Source: Actinomycetes bacterium (GTDB lineage Bacteria; Actinomycetota; Acidimicrobiia; Acidimicrobiales; Palsa-688). From it: DNA of 64,000 nt. Below are positions 25,813 through 34,941 of this stretch, piece after piece. Position 1 is the stretch's first letter; every line of letters starts with the position of its first letter. A program made the translations under genes and the position numbers. The stretch lies in contig JAKCDU010000009.1 in NCBI GenBank assembly GCA_021838445.1, positions 1-64,000 on the forward strand, in the 5' to 3' direction. Below the pieces are notes generated by a model. The model saw nothing but the letters and a program-made list of their open reading frames with translations. It searched no databases and had not been told where the DNA came from.

Positions 25813-27525
25813 CTAGCGGGGGACGGTGAGCAGCAGACACCCGGCGATGGGGCCGCCGCCCACCCCGACCACCGCGACCTCGGGAGCTCGGGGAACCTGC
25901 CTGTCGCCGGCTTGGCCGCGCATCTGCAGGCAGGCTTCGTGCAGCACCCAGTAGCCGTGCATACGACCGGCGGACAGCTGACCCCCGTAGGTGTTGAGGG
26001 GGAGCTCGCCGGTGAGGCATATACGGCTGGCCCCTTCGACGAAAGGACCCGATTCGCCCTCTCCGCACAGCCCTAGGGCTTCCAGCCAGGCCAGGGTCAA
26101 GAACGTGAACCCGTCGTAGAGCTGGGCCATCTGCACATCCCCGGGCCTCAACTCCGTGCGGTTCCACATGTCCGCGGCGGCGTCCCAGGACGCCATCCTC
26201 GGGTAGTCGGGACGGTGGAACCACCCGCCCGTGCCGGGCGAGACGCCGATGGCTTCGAGGCGCGGGGTGCGGTGGGGGGCGTCGGGCCCGTAGGCGGCGC
26301 TGGACAGCACGAAGGCGATGGAACCGTCGACCGGCACATCGCAGTCGAGCAGCCCGAACGGGCTCGACACCGGGCGTGCGGCCATGTAGTCGTCCATCGT
26401 CATGGGGTCCCGGTAGACGGCGGCGGGGTTCAGTCCGGCGTTTCGCCGGGAGTTGACGGCCAGCCACCCGAGCTGCTCTTTGGTGGTGCCGTAGAGGTCC
26501 ATGTGCCGGCGGGCGGTCAAGGCCAGCCAGTTGGCTGCCGAGAAGGCGTTGGCCGCCAGCAGCTCCCCGGCGTCGACCATCACCCGACCGAGCGCGGCCA
26601 GGGCGTCGCCGGCCGGCCGTTGTGCTCCGTCGGTCGGGGCCATGCCACCGCCGAGCATCTGCACCGTCCGGTAGACCACCACGTGGCGGGCCCGTTGCTC
26701 GCCGATGGCTGCGCCCGCCGCCATGACCGGGGCCAGCAGGCCTCCCTCCTCGACGCTGCCCCCGCTGAAGCGGGGCTCGATACCGAGAGCCCGGGCCACC
26801 TCGGCTGGCGGGGTGTCGCCGAGGGAGGCCAACCCGTCGATGTCGCCGGGTTCCAGCCCGGCGTCGGCGATGGCCTCCCTCACCGCCGCCATCGTCATCT
26901 CGGCGTGGGCCTGGCCGGTGCGCCGACCGATGCGGGACATCCCGATACCGGAGATGACCGCTCCCCGTTCCGGTGCCGTCGCCGGCCGCGCCGTCCCGGC
27001 GGCATTTCGGCCGGCTCCGACCGCCGCCCGGTCGGTCCCCGCCGTCGGGGTTGCTTCGACGGCCTCCGGCGGCCCGGGATTCCTCGCCGACCCCGTGCCC
27101 CCGTCAGCGCCATCGACCGGTCGGAAGACCGGGTAGAAGAGCTCGCCGTGGTTCTCGAAGGCGACGGCCAGCTCCATGCCCGGGCCCAAATCGGCCTCCG
27201 TGCAGTCGATCAGGTTGGTGGCCAGGCGCAGGTCGTCCTGCTCGACCAGGACGACGATGGCTATCAGGTAGGGGACGGGGAGGTCAGGGTGGTAGGGGTG
27301 ACTGTTGGTCGTCCAGGTGAGTAGGTGGGCCCGGCCGCTCGCCGCGACCGCCAGGAGCCCCTGCCGGCAGCCGGGGCACAGGGTCTGAGGGGGCAGCGCC
27401 CACCGCCCACACCCTGGACAACGCCCCACCATCAGACGCCCCTCCCGTCCCCCTTCGAGGAAGGCCCGGTTCTCGTCGGTGACGGGCGGGAGGTTACGGG
27501 CCGCTACGGGTTCCACTTCGGTCAT
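25813..27525 (-). CDS. DUF35 OB-fold/zinc-ribbon protein fused to a thiolase-like (lipid-transfer, Ltp2-type) domain
   Basis: A 570-aa fusion. Residues about 20-140 are a DUF35 module: rubredoxin-like zinc ribbon CPGCGRWALPPQTLCPGC, then an OB fold. A Pro/Ala/Gly-rich linker (about 140-190) leads to a thiolase-like domain starting AVISGIGMSRIG. The usual nucleophilic Cys block (CASG) is missing and a conserved YDGFT segment is present, as in steroid side-chain aldolases of the Ltp2 type, which work with a separate DUF35 partner (ChsH2). A retro-aldol or CoA-lipid role is inferred. ATG 27525 is preferred over 27534 because TAGGAT lies 7 nt ahead of it and overlaps the other ATG. Confidence 0.82.
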   Translation of the reverse strand: MTEVEPVAARNLPPVTDENRAFLEGGREGRLMVGRCPGCGRWALPPQTLCPGCRQGLLAVAASGRAHLLTWTTNSHPYHPDLPVPYLIAIVVLVEQDDLRLATNLIDCTEADLGPGMELAVAFENHGELFYPVFRPVDGADGGTGSARNPGPPEAVEATPTAGTDRAAVGAGRNAAGTARPATAPERGAVISGIGMSRIGRRTGQAHAEMTMAAVREAIADAGLEPGDIDGLASLGDTPPAEVARALGIEPRFSGGSVEEGGLLAPVMAAGAAIGEQRARHVVVYRTVQMLGGGMAPTDGAQRPAGDALAALGRVMVDAGELLAANAFSAANWLALTARRHMDLYGTTKEQLGWLAVNSRRNAGLNPAAVYRDPMTMDDYMAARPVSSPFGLLDCDVPVDGSIAFVLSSAAYGPDAPHRTPRLEAIGVSPGTGGWFHRPDYPRMASWDAAADMWNRTELRPGDVQMAQLYDGFTFLTLAWLEALGLCGEGESGPFVEGASRICLTGELPLNTYGGQLSAGRMHGYWVLHEACLQMRGQAGDRQVPRAPEVAVVGVGGGPIAGCLLLTVPR

Positions 27526-27532
27526 GGGCGGC

Positions 27533-27538
27533 ATCCTA
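27533..27538 (-). promoter_or_regulatory. -10 box of a leaderless promoter
   Basis: TAGGAT on the minus strand, 7 nt before the ATG at 27525; it overlaps the alternative ATG at 27534, which argues against that start. Confidence 0.6.
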
Positions 27539-27569
27539 AGGATCGCGCCCGTCGCGCCCGTCGCCGGTT

Positions 27570-29726
27570 TCAGTTGATCAGAGGGTCGCGGGGCAGTCCC
27601 AGAATGCGCTCACCGATCTGGTTGCGCTTGATCTCCGACGTCCCGCCGGCGATAGACAGGGCCCGACTGCCCAGGGTGGCCCGCGCACCGGGCATCCCCG
27701 GGCCGTCGAGGAAGGCGGAGTCGGCGCCGCCGACGGCGAAGAGGATCCGGGCTGCCTCCTGTACCAGTTCGGACAGCACCAGCTTGGTGATGGCTCCCTC
27801 CGGTCCCGGTTCGCCTCCGGCCACGGCCCGGTGAGCGCTGCGCATGTTGAGCAGTTCGGTGGCCTGCTGCTGGGCGATGTACCGGCCGAGGCGCTCGGCT
27901 CCCCCGGCCAGGCGTTCGGGGGCGGCGTCGTAGGGCTGGAGTAGGGCCCCGTGGGGGATGCTCAGACCCCCCCCTCCGCCACCGATGCTCACGCTCTCGT
28001 TGCCGAGAGTGGCCCGGGCCACGGTCCAACCGCCGTCCACCGGGCCGACCACGTCGTCGTCGGGGACGAACACGTCGTTGAAGAAGACCTCGTTGAAGTC
28101 CGAGTCGCCGGTGGCTTGGCGGAGCGGACGCACCGTGACCCCCGGACCGTGCATGTCGATCACCATCATGGTGATGCCCTTGTGCTTGGGCACGTCGGGG
28201 TCGGTGCGGATGGTCGCCAGCCCGTAGGAGGCCAGATGGGCTCCGCTCGTCCACACCTTCTGGCCGTTGACCAGCCAGCCGCCCTCTACCCGCTTACCGC
28301 GGGTCTTGATGCCCGCCGCGTCGGAGCCGGCGTCGGGCTCGCTGAAGAGCTGACACCAGATGACCTCCTGGGCCAGGGCGGGGGCCACCCAGCGGGCGAT
28401 CTGGTCCTCGGTGGCGTGCTGCACCAGAGTCAGGATCACCCAGCCGGTGATCCCGTACTGCGGCTTGTGTATCCCCGCCGCGGCGAACTCCTGCTCGATC
28501 ACCAGCTGCTCGACCGCCCCGGCGTTGCGGCCCCAGGGCCTGGGCCAGTGGGGGACGGCGTAGCCGCTGTCGAGCATGGCCGTCCGCCGGTCCTCGTGGC
28601 TCATGTCCTTGACCTGCTCGACGAAGCGCACCACCTCCTGGCGTATGGTCTCGGCCTCCGGGGGCAGGTCCACGGCTCGGCTGCGGACCACACCGGCGCG
28701 GGCCTGGTCGGTGACGTCACGGGCCGTCTGGTCGGTGTCGAGCAGGGCGGCGATGGCCGCCGCCCGGCGGAGGTAGAGATGGGCGTCGTGCTCCCAGGTG
28801 AACCCGATGCCTCCGTGCACCTGGATGTTGGTCTGGGCGTTCTCCAGCGCCGCCGGGACGGCCAGAGTGGCGGCGATAGCCGCGCTGTAGGCCCGCTCGG
28901 CGGGCCCGCTGCGCCCGGCGCGCGACGCGTCCCAGGTGGACGAGGTGGCCAGCTCGGCGGCGACGGCCATGTTGGCGCAGTGGTGCTTGACGGCCTGGTA
29001 AGTGCCGATCGGCCGCCCGAACTGGATCCGGTCACGGGCGTACTGGGCGGCCATCTCGGTGGTGGCGGAGGCCACCCCGGTGGCTTCGGCGGCCAGGAGG
29101 ACCCGGGCCGTGTCGATCAGTATCTGCCGACCGCCGGTGATGATCTGCGCCGGCGCGCCGCTGAAGGTGACATGCGCCGAGCGTCGGGCGGGGTCGAGGT
29201 TGGACAGCTCCTCGAGCTTCACGCCGTTCGCGGCGCGCTCCACCACCGCCACGTCGTCGCCGGCCACCACGACGAGCAGGTCGGCTGTCGGGGCTCCAAG
29301 CACGCCGGGAGCCCGCCCCGACACGGCGCCGCCCGACACGCTCAGGTCGCCCCGCAGGCCGATCGCCGCGGTTCGGGACCCGTCGGCCAGCCCGGGAAGC
29401 AGAGCACTCCGCAACCGGTCACTCCCGGCTTCGGCGATGGTGGCACTGGCGATGACGGTGGGCACGAACGGCCCGGGGCAGATGGCCCGGCCGAGCTGTT
29501 CCACCACGACGACGAGCTCGGGCAGGCCGAAGCCCGAGCCGCCCAGATCCTCGGGCAGGTGCAGGCCCAACCAGCCGAGGGATGCCATCTCGGCCCAGAA
29601 GGCCGGTAGGCCTTCCGAGTCGGCTTCGAGGAGGGCCCGGTTGGCGCTTCGAGCACCGCTCTTGGCCAGGAAGTCCCGGGCCGTTTCGGCTAGAGCCTGG
29701 TGGTCATCGGAAATGGCGATGGGCAT
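27570..29726 (-). CDS. Two-domain acyl-CoA dehydrogenase, FadE34-like
   Basis: A 718-aa protein made of two acyl-CoA dehydrogenase domains in tandem. Domain 1 (about 1-350) has GLHLPEDLGGSGFG and QVHGGIGFTWEHDAHLYLRR; domain 2 (about 370-718) has CQLFSEPDAGSD, GQKVWTSGAH and SIAGGTSEIKRNQIGERILGLPR. This layout and length match FadE34/CasC-type enzymes, which dehydrogenate the CoA-activated side chains of cholesterol or bile acids with FAD. The ATG at 29726 is 6 nt from TAGGTT. The DUF35-thiolase gene follows on the same strand with its own promoter. Confidence 0.88.
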   Translation of the reverse strand: MPIAISDDHQALAETARDFLAKSGARSANRALLEADSEGLPAFWAEMASLGWLGLHLPEDLGGSGFGLPELVVVVEQLGRAICPGPFVPTVIASATIAEAGSDRLRSALLPGLADGSRTAAIGLRGDLSVSGGAVSGRAPGVLGAPTADLLVVVAGDDVAVVERAANGVKLEELSNLDPARRSAHVTFSGAPAQIITGGRQILIDTARVLLAAEATGVASATTEMAAQYARDRIQFGRPIGTYQAVKHHCANMAVAAELATSSTWDASRAGRSGPAERAYSAAIAATLAVPAALENAQTNIQVHGGIGFTWEHDAHLYLRRAAAIAALLDTDQTARDVTDQARAGVVRSRAVDLPPEAETIRQEVVRFVEQVKDMSHEDRRTAMLDSGYAVPHWPRPWGRNAGAVEQLVIEQEFAAAGIHKPQYGITGWVILTLVQHATEDQIARWVAPALAQEVIWCQLFSEPDAGSDAAGIKTRGKRVEGGWLVNGQKVWTSGAHLASYGLATIRTDPDVPKHKGITMMVIDMHGPGVTVRPLRQATGDSDFNEVFFNDVFVPDDDVVGPVDGGWTVARATLGNESVSIGGGGGGLSIPHGALLQPYDAAPERLAGGAERLGRYIAQQQATELLNMRSAHRAVAGGEPGPEGAITKLVLSELVQEAARILFAVGGADSAFLDGPGMPGARATLGSRALSIAGGTSEIKRNQIGERILGLPRDPLIN

Positions 29727-29732
29727 ACGATC

Positions 29733-29738
29733 AACCTA
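29733..29738 (-). promoter_or_regulatory. -10 box of a leaderless promoter
   Basis: TAGGTT on the minus strand, 6 nt before the ATG of the tandem acyl-CoA dehydrogenase (29726). Confidence 0.6.
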
Positions 29739-29840
29739 TGTGGCCGGGCCGGCCAGCGCCACAGGCCCAACGGCAGCTCCCCGGGTGGTCGGGCGGGTGG
29801 GGGTAGCGTTGACGGGGACGACGGGGGACAGGAGGGGTCA

Positions 29841-30620
29841 GTGGACGAGACGGTTCTGGTAACCGAGCGGCGCGGCGCGGTGGAGGTGCTCCGACTCAAC
29901 CGCCCGGAGGCCCGCAACGCCCTCTCGCCGGAGTTGAGTGCGGCGCTGGGACGGGCGTTCGAAAGAGCCGAGGCCGACGCCGACATCCGCGCCATAGTGC
30001 TCACCGGCACCGGGGACCGGGCGTTCTGCGCCGGTATGGACCTGAGAGCGTTCTCCGAGGGTCGTGGCGGGGCGCCGGAGGAGGAAGCCGACCGCCGGAC
30101 GTTCTACCGCCTGCTGCGCGACGGGGGGGCGACGGTCCCCGTCATCGGGGCGGCTCAGGCCACGGCCGTGGCCGGCGGCTTCGAGCTGCTCCTGTCGTGT
30201 GATCTCGTCGTGGCCGCCGACACCGCCCGGTTCGGGATCCCGGAGGTGAAGCGGGGACTCATGGCCGCCGGCGGCGGGGTGCTGCTGGCCTCGCGGATCC
30301 CGGTGGCGGTGGCCATGGAGCTGGCGCTGACGGGCGAGCCGATCGACGCCGCCCGGGCCTACGAGTTGGGGCTGGTGAACCGGGTGGTGCCCGCCGAGAG
30401 GGTGGTGGACGAGGCGGTGGCTCTGGGCGAGGCCATAGCCCGCAACGGTCCGTTGGCGGTCGCCGCGAGCAAGAAGATCGTGCGGACGTCGGCCGAGGAC
30501 ATGGCCGACGCCCAGCGCCTTCTCGGGGAGTGGACGCCGACCATCTTCGGTAGCGAGGATGCCAAGGAGGGAGCCACCGCCTTCGTCGAAAAGCGCGACC
30601 CCGTCTGGAAGGGTCGCTGA
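29841..30620 (+). CDS. Enoyl-CoA hydratase/isomerase family protein
   Basis: A 259-aa crotonase enzyme. Seen: VLRLNRPEARNALSPEL, the oxyanion segment DRAFCAGMDLRAF, and AQATAVAGGFELLLSCDL with the conserved Glu that supports water addition. The GTG at 29841 has an AGGAGGGG site at 29830-29837. It diverges from the FadE34-like gene by 114 bp; dehydrogenation by that enzyme followed by hydration here would be two consecutive beta-oxidation steps. Substrate not determined. Confidence 0.92.
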   Translation: MDETVLVTERRGAVEVLRLNRPEARNALSPELSAALGRAFERAEADADIRAIVLTGTGDRAFCAGMDLRAFSEGRGGAPEEEADRRTFYRLLRDGGATVPVIGAAQATAVAGGFELLLSCDLVVAADTARFGIPEVKRGLMAAGGGVLLASRIPVAVAMELALTGEPIDAARAYELGLVNRVVPAERVVDEAVALGEAIARNGPLAVAASKKIVRTSAEDMADAQRLLGEWTPTIFGSEDAKEGATAFVEKRDPVWKGR

Positions 30621-30621
30621 G

Positions 30622-30647
30622 CCGGCCGGACAGAGGCGCCCGGCCGG
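30622..30647. terminator. Hairpin between convergent genes
   Basis: CCGGCCGG is repeated (30622-30629 and 30640-30647) around a 10-nt loop; being self-complementary, the arms form an 8-bp stem. It lies between the stops at 30620 and 30681. Confidence 0.5.
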
Positions 30648-30680
30648 TCCAGCCCGACCCGACGGTCGGCGACAGGTCGC

Positions 30681-31439
30681 TCAGCGGGGGGCGAAACGCT
30701 GGCCGGCGTCGAGGCGGATGGTGGAGGCGTTGAGCATCGGGTTCTCCACTATGGCGGCGACCAGGCGGCCGTACTCTTCGGGCCGGCCCATGCGCTTGGG
30801 GAAGGCTGCATCCTTGGTCAGCGCGTCAGCGAACTCATCGGGTATCCCGGCGGTGATACCGGTGCTGAACAGGCTGGGGGCGATGGCCAGCACCCGGATC
30901 CCCAGGTTGCCGAGGTCGCGGGCCATGGTGAAGACCATCCCGGCGATACCGGCCTTGGCCGCCGAGTAAGCGACCTGGCCGATCTGGCCCTCGAAGGCGG
31001 CGATCGAGGCAGTGTCGACGATCACGCCCCGCTCCCCGTCCTCGGGCTCGTTGGCCGACATGTACTCGGCCTGCAGGCGGTTGAGGTTGAAGGTGGCGAT
31101 CAGGTTCAGTTCGACCACCCGCCGGAAGTCGGCCAGGGGGTGGGGTCCCTCCTTGGTGAGGGTCCGCTTGGCGATCCCTCCGCCGGCGGTGTTGACCGCG
31201 ACGTGAAGTCCGCCGAGAGCGCCCACGGCGTCGGCCAGCGCCGCCGTGACCTGCTCCTCGTCGGTCACGTCGAGGGGGTGGAAGCTCCCACCGAGGCTCT
31301 CGGCCACTTCGGCGCCGGCCGAGGTCGGCAGGTCGAGGATGGCCACGGAGGCGCCTCTGCGCTTCAGGATCTCCGCCGAGGCCCGGGCCATGCCCGAAGC
31401 GCCCCCGACGATCACTGCTTTCTTGCCGTCTATCTCCAT
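30681..31439 (-). CDS. SDR, 3-hydroxyacyl-CoA dehydrogenase type-2 (HSD17B10)-like
   Basis: A 252-aa SDR with VGGASGMA as cofactor motif, NTAGGG, and YSAAKAGIAGMVFTMARDL as the catalytic helix. The overall pattern, including the insertion before the catalytic segment and the C-terminal IRLDAGQRF, matches type-2 3-hydroxyacyl-CoA dehydrogenases, which oxidise 3-hydroxyacyl-CoA or steroids with NAD. It would supply the third beta-oxidation step beside the dehydrogenase and hydratase genes. The ATG is 8 nt from TAGGTT. Confidence 0.88.
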   Translation of the reverse strand: MEIDGKKAVIVGGASGMARASAEILKRRGASVAILDLPTSAGAEVAESLGGSFHPLDVTDEEQVTAALADAVGALGGLHVAVNTAGGGIAKRTLTKEGPHPLADFRRVVELNLIATFNLNRLQAEYMSANEPEDGERGVIVDTASIAAFEGQIGQVAYSAAKAGIAGMVFTMARDLGNLGIRVLAIAPSLFSTGITAGIPDEFADALTKDAAFPKRMGRPEEYGRLVAAIVENPMLNASTIRLDAGQRFAPR

Positions 31440-31447
31440 GACCCCAG

Positions 31448-31453
31448 AACCTA
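31448..31453 (-). promoter_or_regulatory. -10 box of a leaderless promoter
   Basis: TAGGTT on the minus strand, 8 nt before the ATG at 31439. Confidence 0.5.
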
Positions 31454-31524
31454 CGGGAAAGCAGCCCCGCGCTCACGAGCGGGCGGGCAACGCCGCCCCG
31501 AGCGCCACTTTCCACGGCCGCTTC

Positions 31525-32403
31525 TCAGGAGGGCGACCCCGGCGGACGTCGGTGACGGTCGAGGAAACCCACCACGGCATCGTTGAAGAGGTCGTTGCGG
31601 TCGCCGGCCACCATGTGCCCGGCGCCGGCCACGCTCACCATCTCTCCGTGGGGGACCAGCTCGAGCAGCTCCCTGGCTCCCTCCTCGCTCAGCAGGTCGC
31701 TCATACGGCCCCGCACCACCAGGACCGGGACGTCGACCCGCCGGGCCGCGGCTTCGAGCTGGCGGGTGTCGATCATCGAGGTGCGAGTCTCGTCGGGGGC
31801 GCCGAGGCCGCCCCGCACGAACTGTGGGTCCCAGTGCCAGTACCAGCGACCGTCGCGCCGGCGCAGGTTCTTCTGTAGACCCGACAGATCCCGTGGGCGG
31901 GGCCGGTGGGGGTTGTAGCGGGCTATGGCGTCGGCCACCTCCTCCAGGGACGCGAAACCGTGGTCCATGTGCTCGGTCATGAAGGTGGCGATACGGTCGC
32001 GTCCCGCCGCCTCGATGCGGGGGGCCACGTCGACGAGGACGAGCGAGGTGGCCAGGCGTTCGGTGGCGCCCCCGGCGGCGGCCAGCGCCGCCAGGCCACC
32101 GAGAGAGGCGCCTACCAGCGCCGGGGGCCGGTCCAGGGCCTCGGCGACGGCGGCCACATCGCCGGCGAAGGCGTCGAGGGTGTAGTCGCCGTCGGGCGCC
32201 CACTCGCTCTCCCCGTGGCCGCGCAGGTCCAGCGAGTAGGCCCGCCACCCGGCGTCGGCCAGGGCCGTGAGGGTCGTGCCCCAGGAGTGGCGGGTCTGCC
32301 CACCCCCGTGGAGCAGGACCACTGGCGGCCCGTCCGCGGGGCCGGCCGCGTCGGCGGCCAGGCGGTTCCCGTCCCGGCCACCGAACCACGCGCCGGCGGT
32401 CAC
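31525..32403 (-). CDS. Alpha/beta hydrolase
   Basis: A 292-aa alpha/beta hydrolase without signal peptide. HGGG forms the oxyanion hole near residue 33, the nucleophile Ser is in LVGASLGG, the acid is probably the Asp of RGRMSD, and the base His is in VAGAGHMV. The cap region is helical. Expected to hydrolyse an ester, epoxide or C-C bond; the substrate is unknown. The start at 32403 faces the PadR regulator gene, which could control it. Confidence 0.88.
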   Translation of the reverse strand: MTAGAWFGGRDGNRLAADAAGPADGPPVVLLHGGGQTRHSWGTTLTALADAGWRAYSLDLRGHGESEWAPDGDYTLDAFAGDVAAVAEALDRPPALVGASLGGLAALAAAGGATERLATSLVLVDVAPRIEAAGRDRIATFMTEHMDHGFASLEEVADAIARYNPHRPRPRDLSGLQKNLRRRDGRWYWHWDPQFVRGGLGAPDETRTSMIDTRQLEAAARRVDVPVLVVRGRMSDLLSEEGARELLELVPHGEMVSVAGAGHMVAGDRNDLFNDAVVGFLDRHRRPPGSPS

Positions 32404-32534
32404 GACGGGCCAGCCGGGGCCGGGTCGTACCCGGCTCCGCCCGCCTCGGAAGCTCGAGCCTGCATGGCGTGCGTTACTACCAGATCGGGCGGTTGCTGTC
32501 GCCTCCGCGGCGGTCGGCGCGCCAGACTCTCGAT

Positions 32535-33059
32535 GTGACCACCGACCGCCTCCAAGGCCTCACCCCCGGGGACTGGGCGGTGCTGGGGGTCGTGGCCGAG
32601 GAACCAACGCACGGCTTCGCGGTCGCTCAGCGGCTCGGCCCGGAAGGCCAGCTCGGGCGGATCTGGACCCTGCCGCGGCCGGTCGTCTACCAGGTGGTGA
32701 AGAAGCTGGCCCAACTGGAGCTGATCGCCGAGCAGGGCACCGAGTCGGGGGCCCGCGGACCGGTGCGGACGGTGTTCTCCGCGACCCCGGCGGGGCGCCG
32801 GGCGCTGGACCGCTGGCTCGCCGAACCCGTGGACCACGTCCGCGATGTGCGCTCGTTGCTGTTGCTCAAGCTGGCCCTCCTGGACCGGGCCGGGGTCGAC
32901 CCGGGCCCGCTCGTGGCGGCCCAGCGGGAACGGGTCAACGCCCAGCTGGGTTCCCTGCGAGAGGAACGCAACCAGGCGGCGGGTTTCGACCGGGTGGTCC
33001 TCGACTGGCGTATTGCCAGCTCGGCGGCGACGGTGGACTTCCTCCGCCGTTACCGCTGA
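32535..33059 (+). CDS. PadR family transcriptional regulator
   Basis: A 174-aa regulator. Residues about 8-90 are a PadR winged helix (DWAVLGVVAEEPTHGFAVAQRL, then PRPVVYQVVKKLAQLELI and a wing with RTVFSATPAGRRAL); the rest is a C-terminal helical dimerisation part. PadR proteins repress efflux or detoxification genes and respond to small phenolics or lipophiles. GTG 32535 is chosen because the upstream frame adds a non-homologous basic stretch. Neighbours are a divergent alpha/beta hydrolase and a downstream ABC transporter; either could be the target. Confidence 0.85.
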   Translation: MTTDRLQGLTPGDWAVLGVVAEEPTHGFAVAQRLGPEGQLGRIWTLPRPVVYQVVKKLAQLELIAEQGTESGARGPVRTVFSATPAGRRALDRWLAEPVDHVRDVRSLLLLKLALLDRAGVDPGPLVAAQRERVNAQLGSLREERNQAAGFDRVVLDWRIASSAATVDFLRRYR

Positions 33060-33096
33060 ACCCCTCGGCGCCGTAGTCGTCTTCTGACTACCGCAC

Positions 33097-33102
33097 TAGG
33101 AT
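33097..33102 (+). promoter_or_regulatory. -10 box of a leaderless promoter
   Basis: TAGGAT, 7 nt before the ATG of the fused ABC transporter at 33110. Confidence 0.6.
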
Positions 33103-33109
33103 AGGCCCG

Positions 33110-34894
33110 ATGCGCCGAGGCCCGTTCGCCTGGCTGGGCGGGCTCTTGGTCGTCTACCTGGCCGTACCCCTGGTGGCCTTCGCGGTGCGGGTGTCCACGT
33201 CGTCGGAGCGGGGCTTCGCCGAGCCCGGCCTGTGGCCGGCGTTGCGGACATCGGTGGAGAGCGCCACCATCGCCACCGCGGTGATCGCCGTGCTCGGCCT
33301 TCCCCTGGCTTTCGCCCTGGCCCGCCGTCCTGGCCGTGGCTCGACGCTCGTCCAGGGGCTCATCGCCCTACCCCTGGGGCTGCCGCCGGTGATGAGCGGG
33401 ATCCTGATCGTCTACCTCGTCGGGCCCTACACCACCGTGGGCGGATGGTTCCACGGGCGGTTGACCTCCTCGGTGGCCGGTGTGGTCCTGTCGCAGATCT
33501 TCGTGGCGGCGCCGTTCCTCATTCTCTCGGCGCGGGCGTCTTTCGCCGCCGTGGACCGCTCCCTCGACGACCTGGCCGCCTCCCTCGGGCACCGGCCCCT
33601 GGCCCGGTTCTTCGCCGTCGACCTGGCGGTCGCCTCGTCCGGTATCCGGGTCGGGTTGCTGCTCACCTGGCTCCGGGCCATCGGCGAGTACGGCGCCAAC
33701 GTGGTCGTGGCCTACCACCCTTTCTCCTTGCCGGTCTACACCTACGTCCAGTTCTCGGCGTCGGGCATTCCCACCACCCAGGCCCCTACGATCCTGGTGC
33801 TCGGGGCGGCGGCGGTCGCCGTGGCCGTATCCCAGGTCCGCCTGAGACGGCCCAAGCCCCGCCTCGGTCGGCCCCGGCCGCCCGAGCCGGGTGCCGCCGT
33901 CCCGGTCGGATTCGACCTCGACGTCCGGGCCGGCACCTTCCACCTGAGGGTCGCCCACCAGGCCCGGGCCCACCGCCTGGCCATTCTCGGCCCTTCCGGT
34001 TCAGGCAAGTCCCTGACACTGCGGTCCATCGCCGGGCTCGTCCCGGGCGCCGGAGAGGTCACCTACGGAGGGCTCCCTCAGCTCCGGGTGGAGGACCGCC
34101 GGGTGGGCTATGTGCCTCAGGGGCAGTCCCTTTTTCCTCATCTCGAAGTCGGTCGCCAGGTGCTGTTCGGAGTCGACGCCGACGCCGCGCTGGCCGCCTA
34201 CTGGGTGGACGCCCTCGGCCTGGGCGGCCTCGAGGGACGCCGCCCGCACCAGCTGTCGGGAGGTCAACGCCAGCGGGTCAGCCTGGCCTCGGCGCTGGCC
34301 CGCCGGCCCCGGCTGCTCCTGCTCGACGAGCCGTTCTCGGCTCTCGACGCACCGGTGCGAGCCGAGATGCGAAGGGAGGTCCGCCGGCTCCAGATGGCCG
34401 GTCTGTCCACGGTGCTGGTCACCCACGACGCCGAGGAGGCGGCCATGCTCTCCGACGAGGTCGTCGTCCTCGCCGAGGGGTGTCTCCTCCAAGCCGGCCC
34501 GACGGCCGAGGTCTTCACCCGGCCGTCGCGCCCCGAGGTGGCCCGGCTGCTCGGATTCGACCTCCTGGAGGGGACCGCGGTCGAGGGCGGGGTGATGTGC
34601 GGCGACCAGCTCTTCGAGGCCGACGGCGCATCGGTGGCGCCCGGCCGGGCGGTGCTCTGGGGGGCCGGGCCCGAGACCGTCATCGTCGGCGAGCAGGGCC
34701 GCCACCAGGCCGAGGTCGTGGACCGGGCCAGCCTGGGCCGGGTCAGCGTCCTGACCCTCGGGTTGCCCGGGGGGGAACTGCGGGCCCGCACCACCGAGCC
34801 GGTCGGCGACCGCGTCCGCTTCGACGTGGGGCCGATCGTGGTCTGGCCGGTCGGTGCTGTTCACGAGGATGAAACCGCCCTGACCACCGGCTGA
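33110..34894 (+). CDS. Molybdate-type ABC transporter, permease-ATPase fusion (ModB-ModC)
   Basis: A 594-aa fusion. Residues 1-245 are a ModB-like permease with about five membrane segments and the EAA-type loop [15 protein letters not shown]; residues about 260-480 are an ABC ATPase with Walker A GPSGSGKS, signature LSGGQRQR, Walker [14 protein letters not shown] and the H-loop His in VTHDAEEA; the tail resembles a TOBE ligand domain. The ModB similarity suggests molybdate or tungstate import, with sulfate as an alternative. No ModA binding protein is in the window. It is followed closely by the urease operon but has its own promoter. Confidence 0.85.
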   Translation: MRRGPFAWLGGLLVVYLAVPLVAFAVRVSTSSERGFAEPGLWPALRTSVESATIATAVIAVLGLPLAFALARRPGRGSTLVQGLIALPLGLPPVMSGILIVYLVGPYTTVGGWFHGRLTSSVAGVVLSQIFVAAPFLILSARASFAAVDRSLDDLAASLGHRPLARFFAVDLAVASSGIRVGLLLTWLRAIGEYGANVVVAYHPFSLPVYTYVQFSASGIPTTQAPTILVLGAAAVAVAVSQVRLRRPKPRLGRPRPPEPGAAVPVGFDLDVRAGTFHLRVAHQARAHRLAILGPSGSGKSLTLRSIAGLVPGAGEVTYGGLPQLRVEDRRVGYVPQGQSLFPHLEVGRQVLFGVDADAALAAYWVDALGLGGLEGRRPHQLSGGQRQRVSLASALARRPRLLLLDEPFSALDAPVRAEMRREVRRLQMAGLSTVLVTHDAEEAAMLSDEVVVLAEGCLLQAGPTAEVFTRPSRPEVARLLGFDLLEGTAVEGGVMCGDQLFEADGASVAPGRAVLWGAGPETVIVGEQGRHQAEVVDRASLGRVSVLTLGLPGGELRARTTEPVGDRVRFDVGPIVVWPVGAVHEDETALTTG

Positions 34895-34928
34895 AACGCT
34901 GGGGGCGGGGGTCCACGGCGCCGGGGCC

Positions 34929-34934
34929 TAGAGT
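34929..34934 (+). promoter_or_regulatory. -10 box of the urease operon (leaderless)
   Basis: TAGAGT, 7 nt before the GTG of ureA at 34942. Confidence 0.6.
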
Positions 34935-34941
34935 CCAAACC

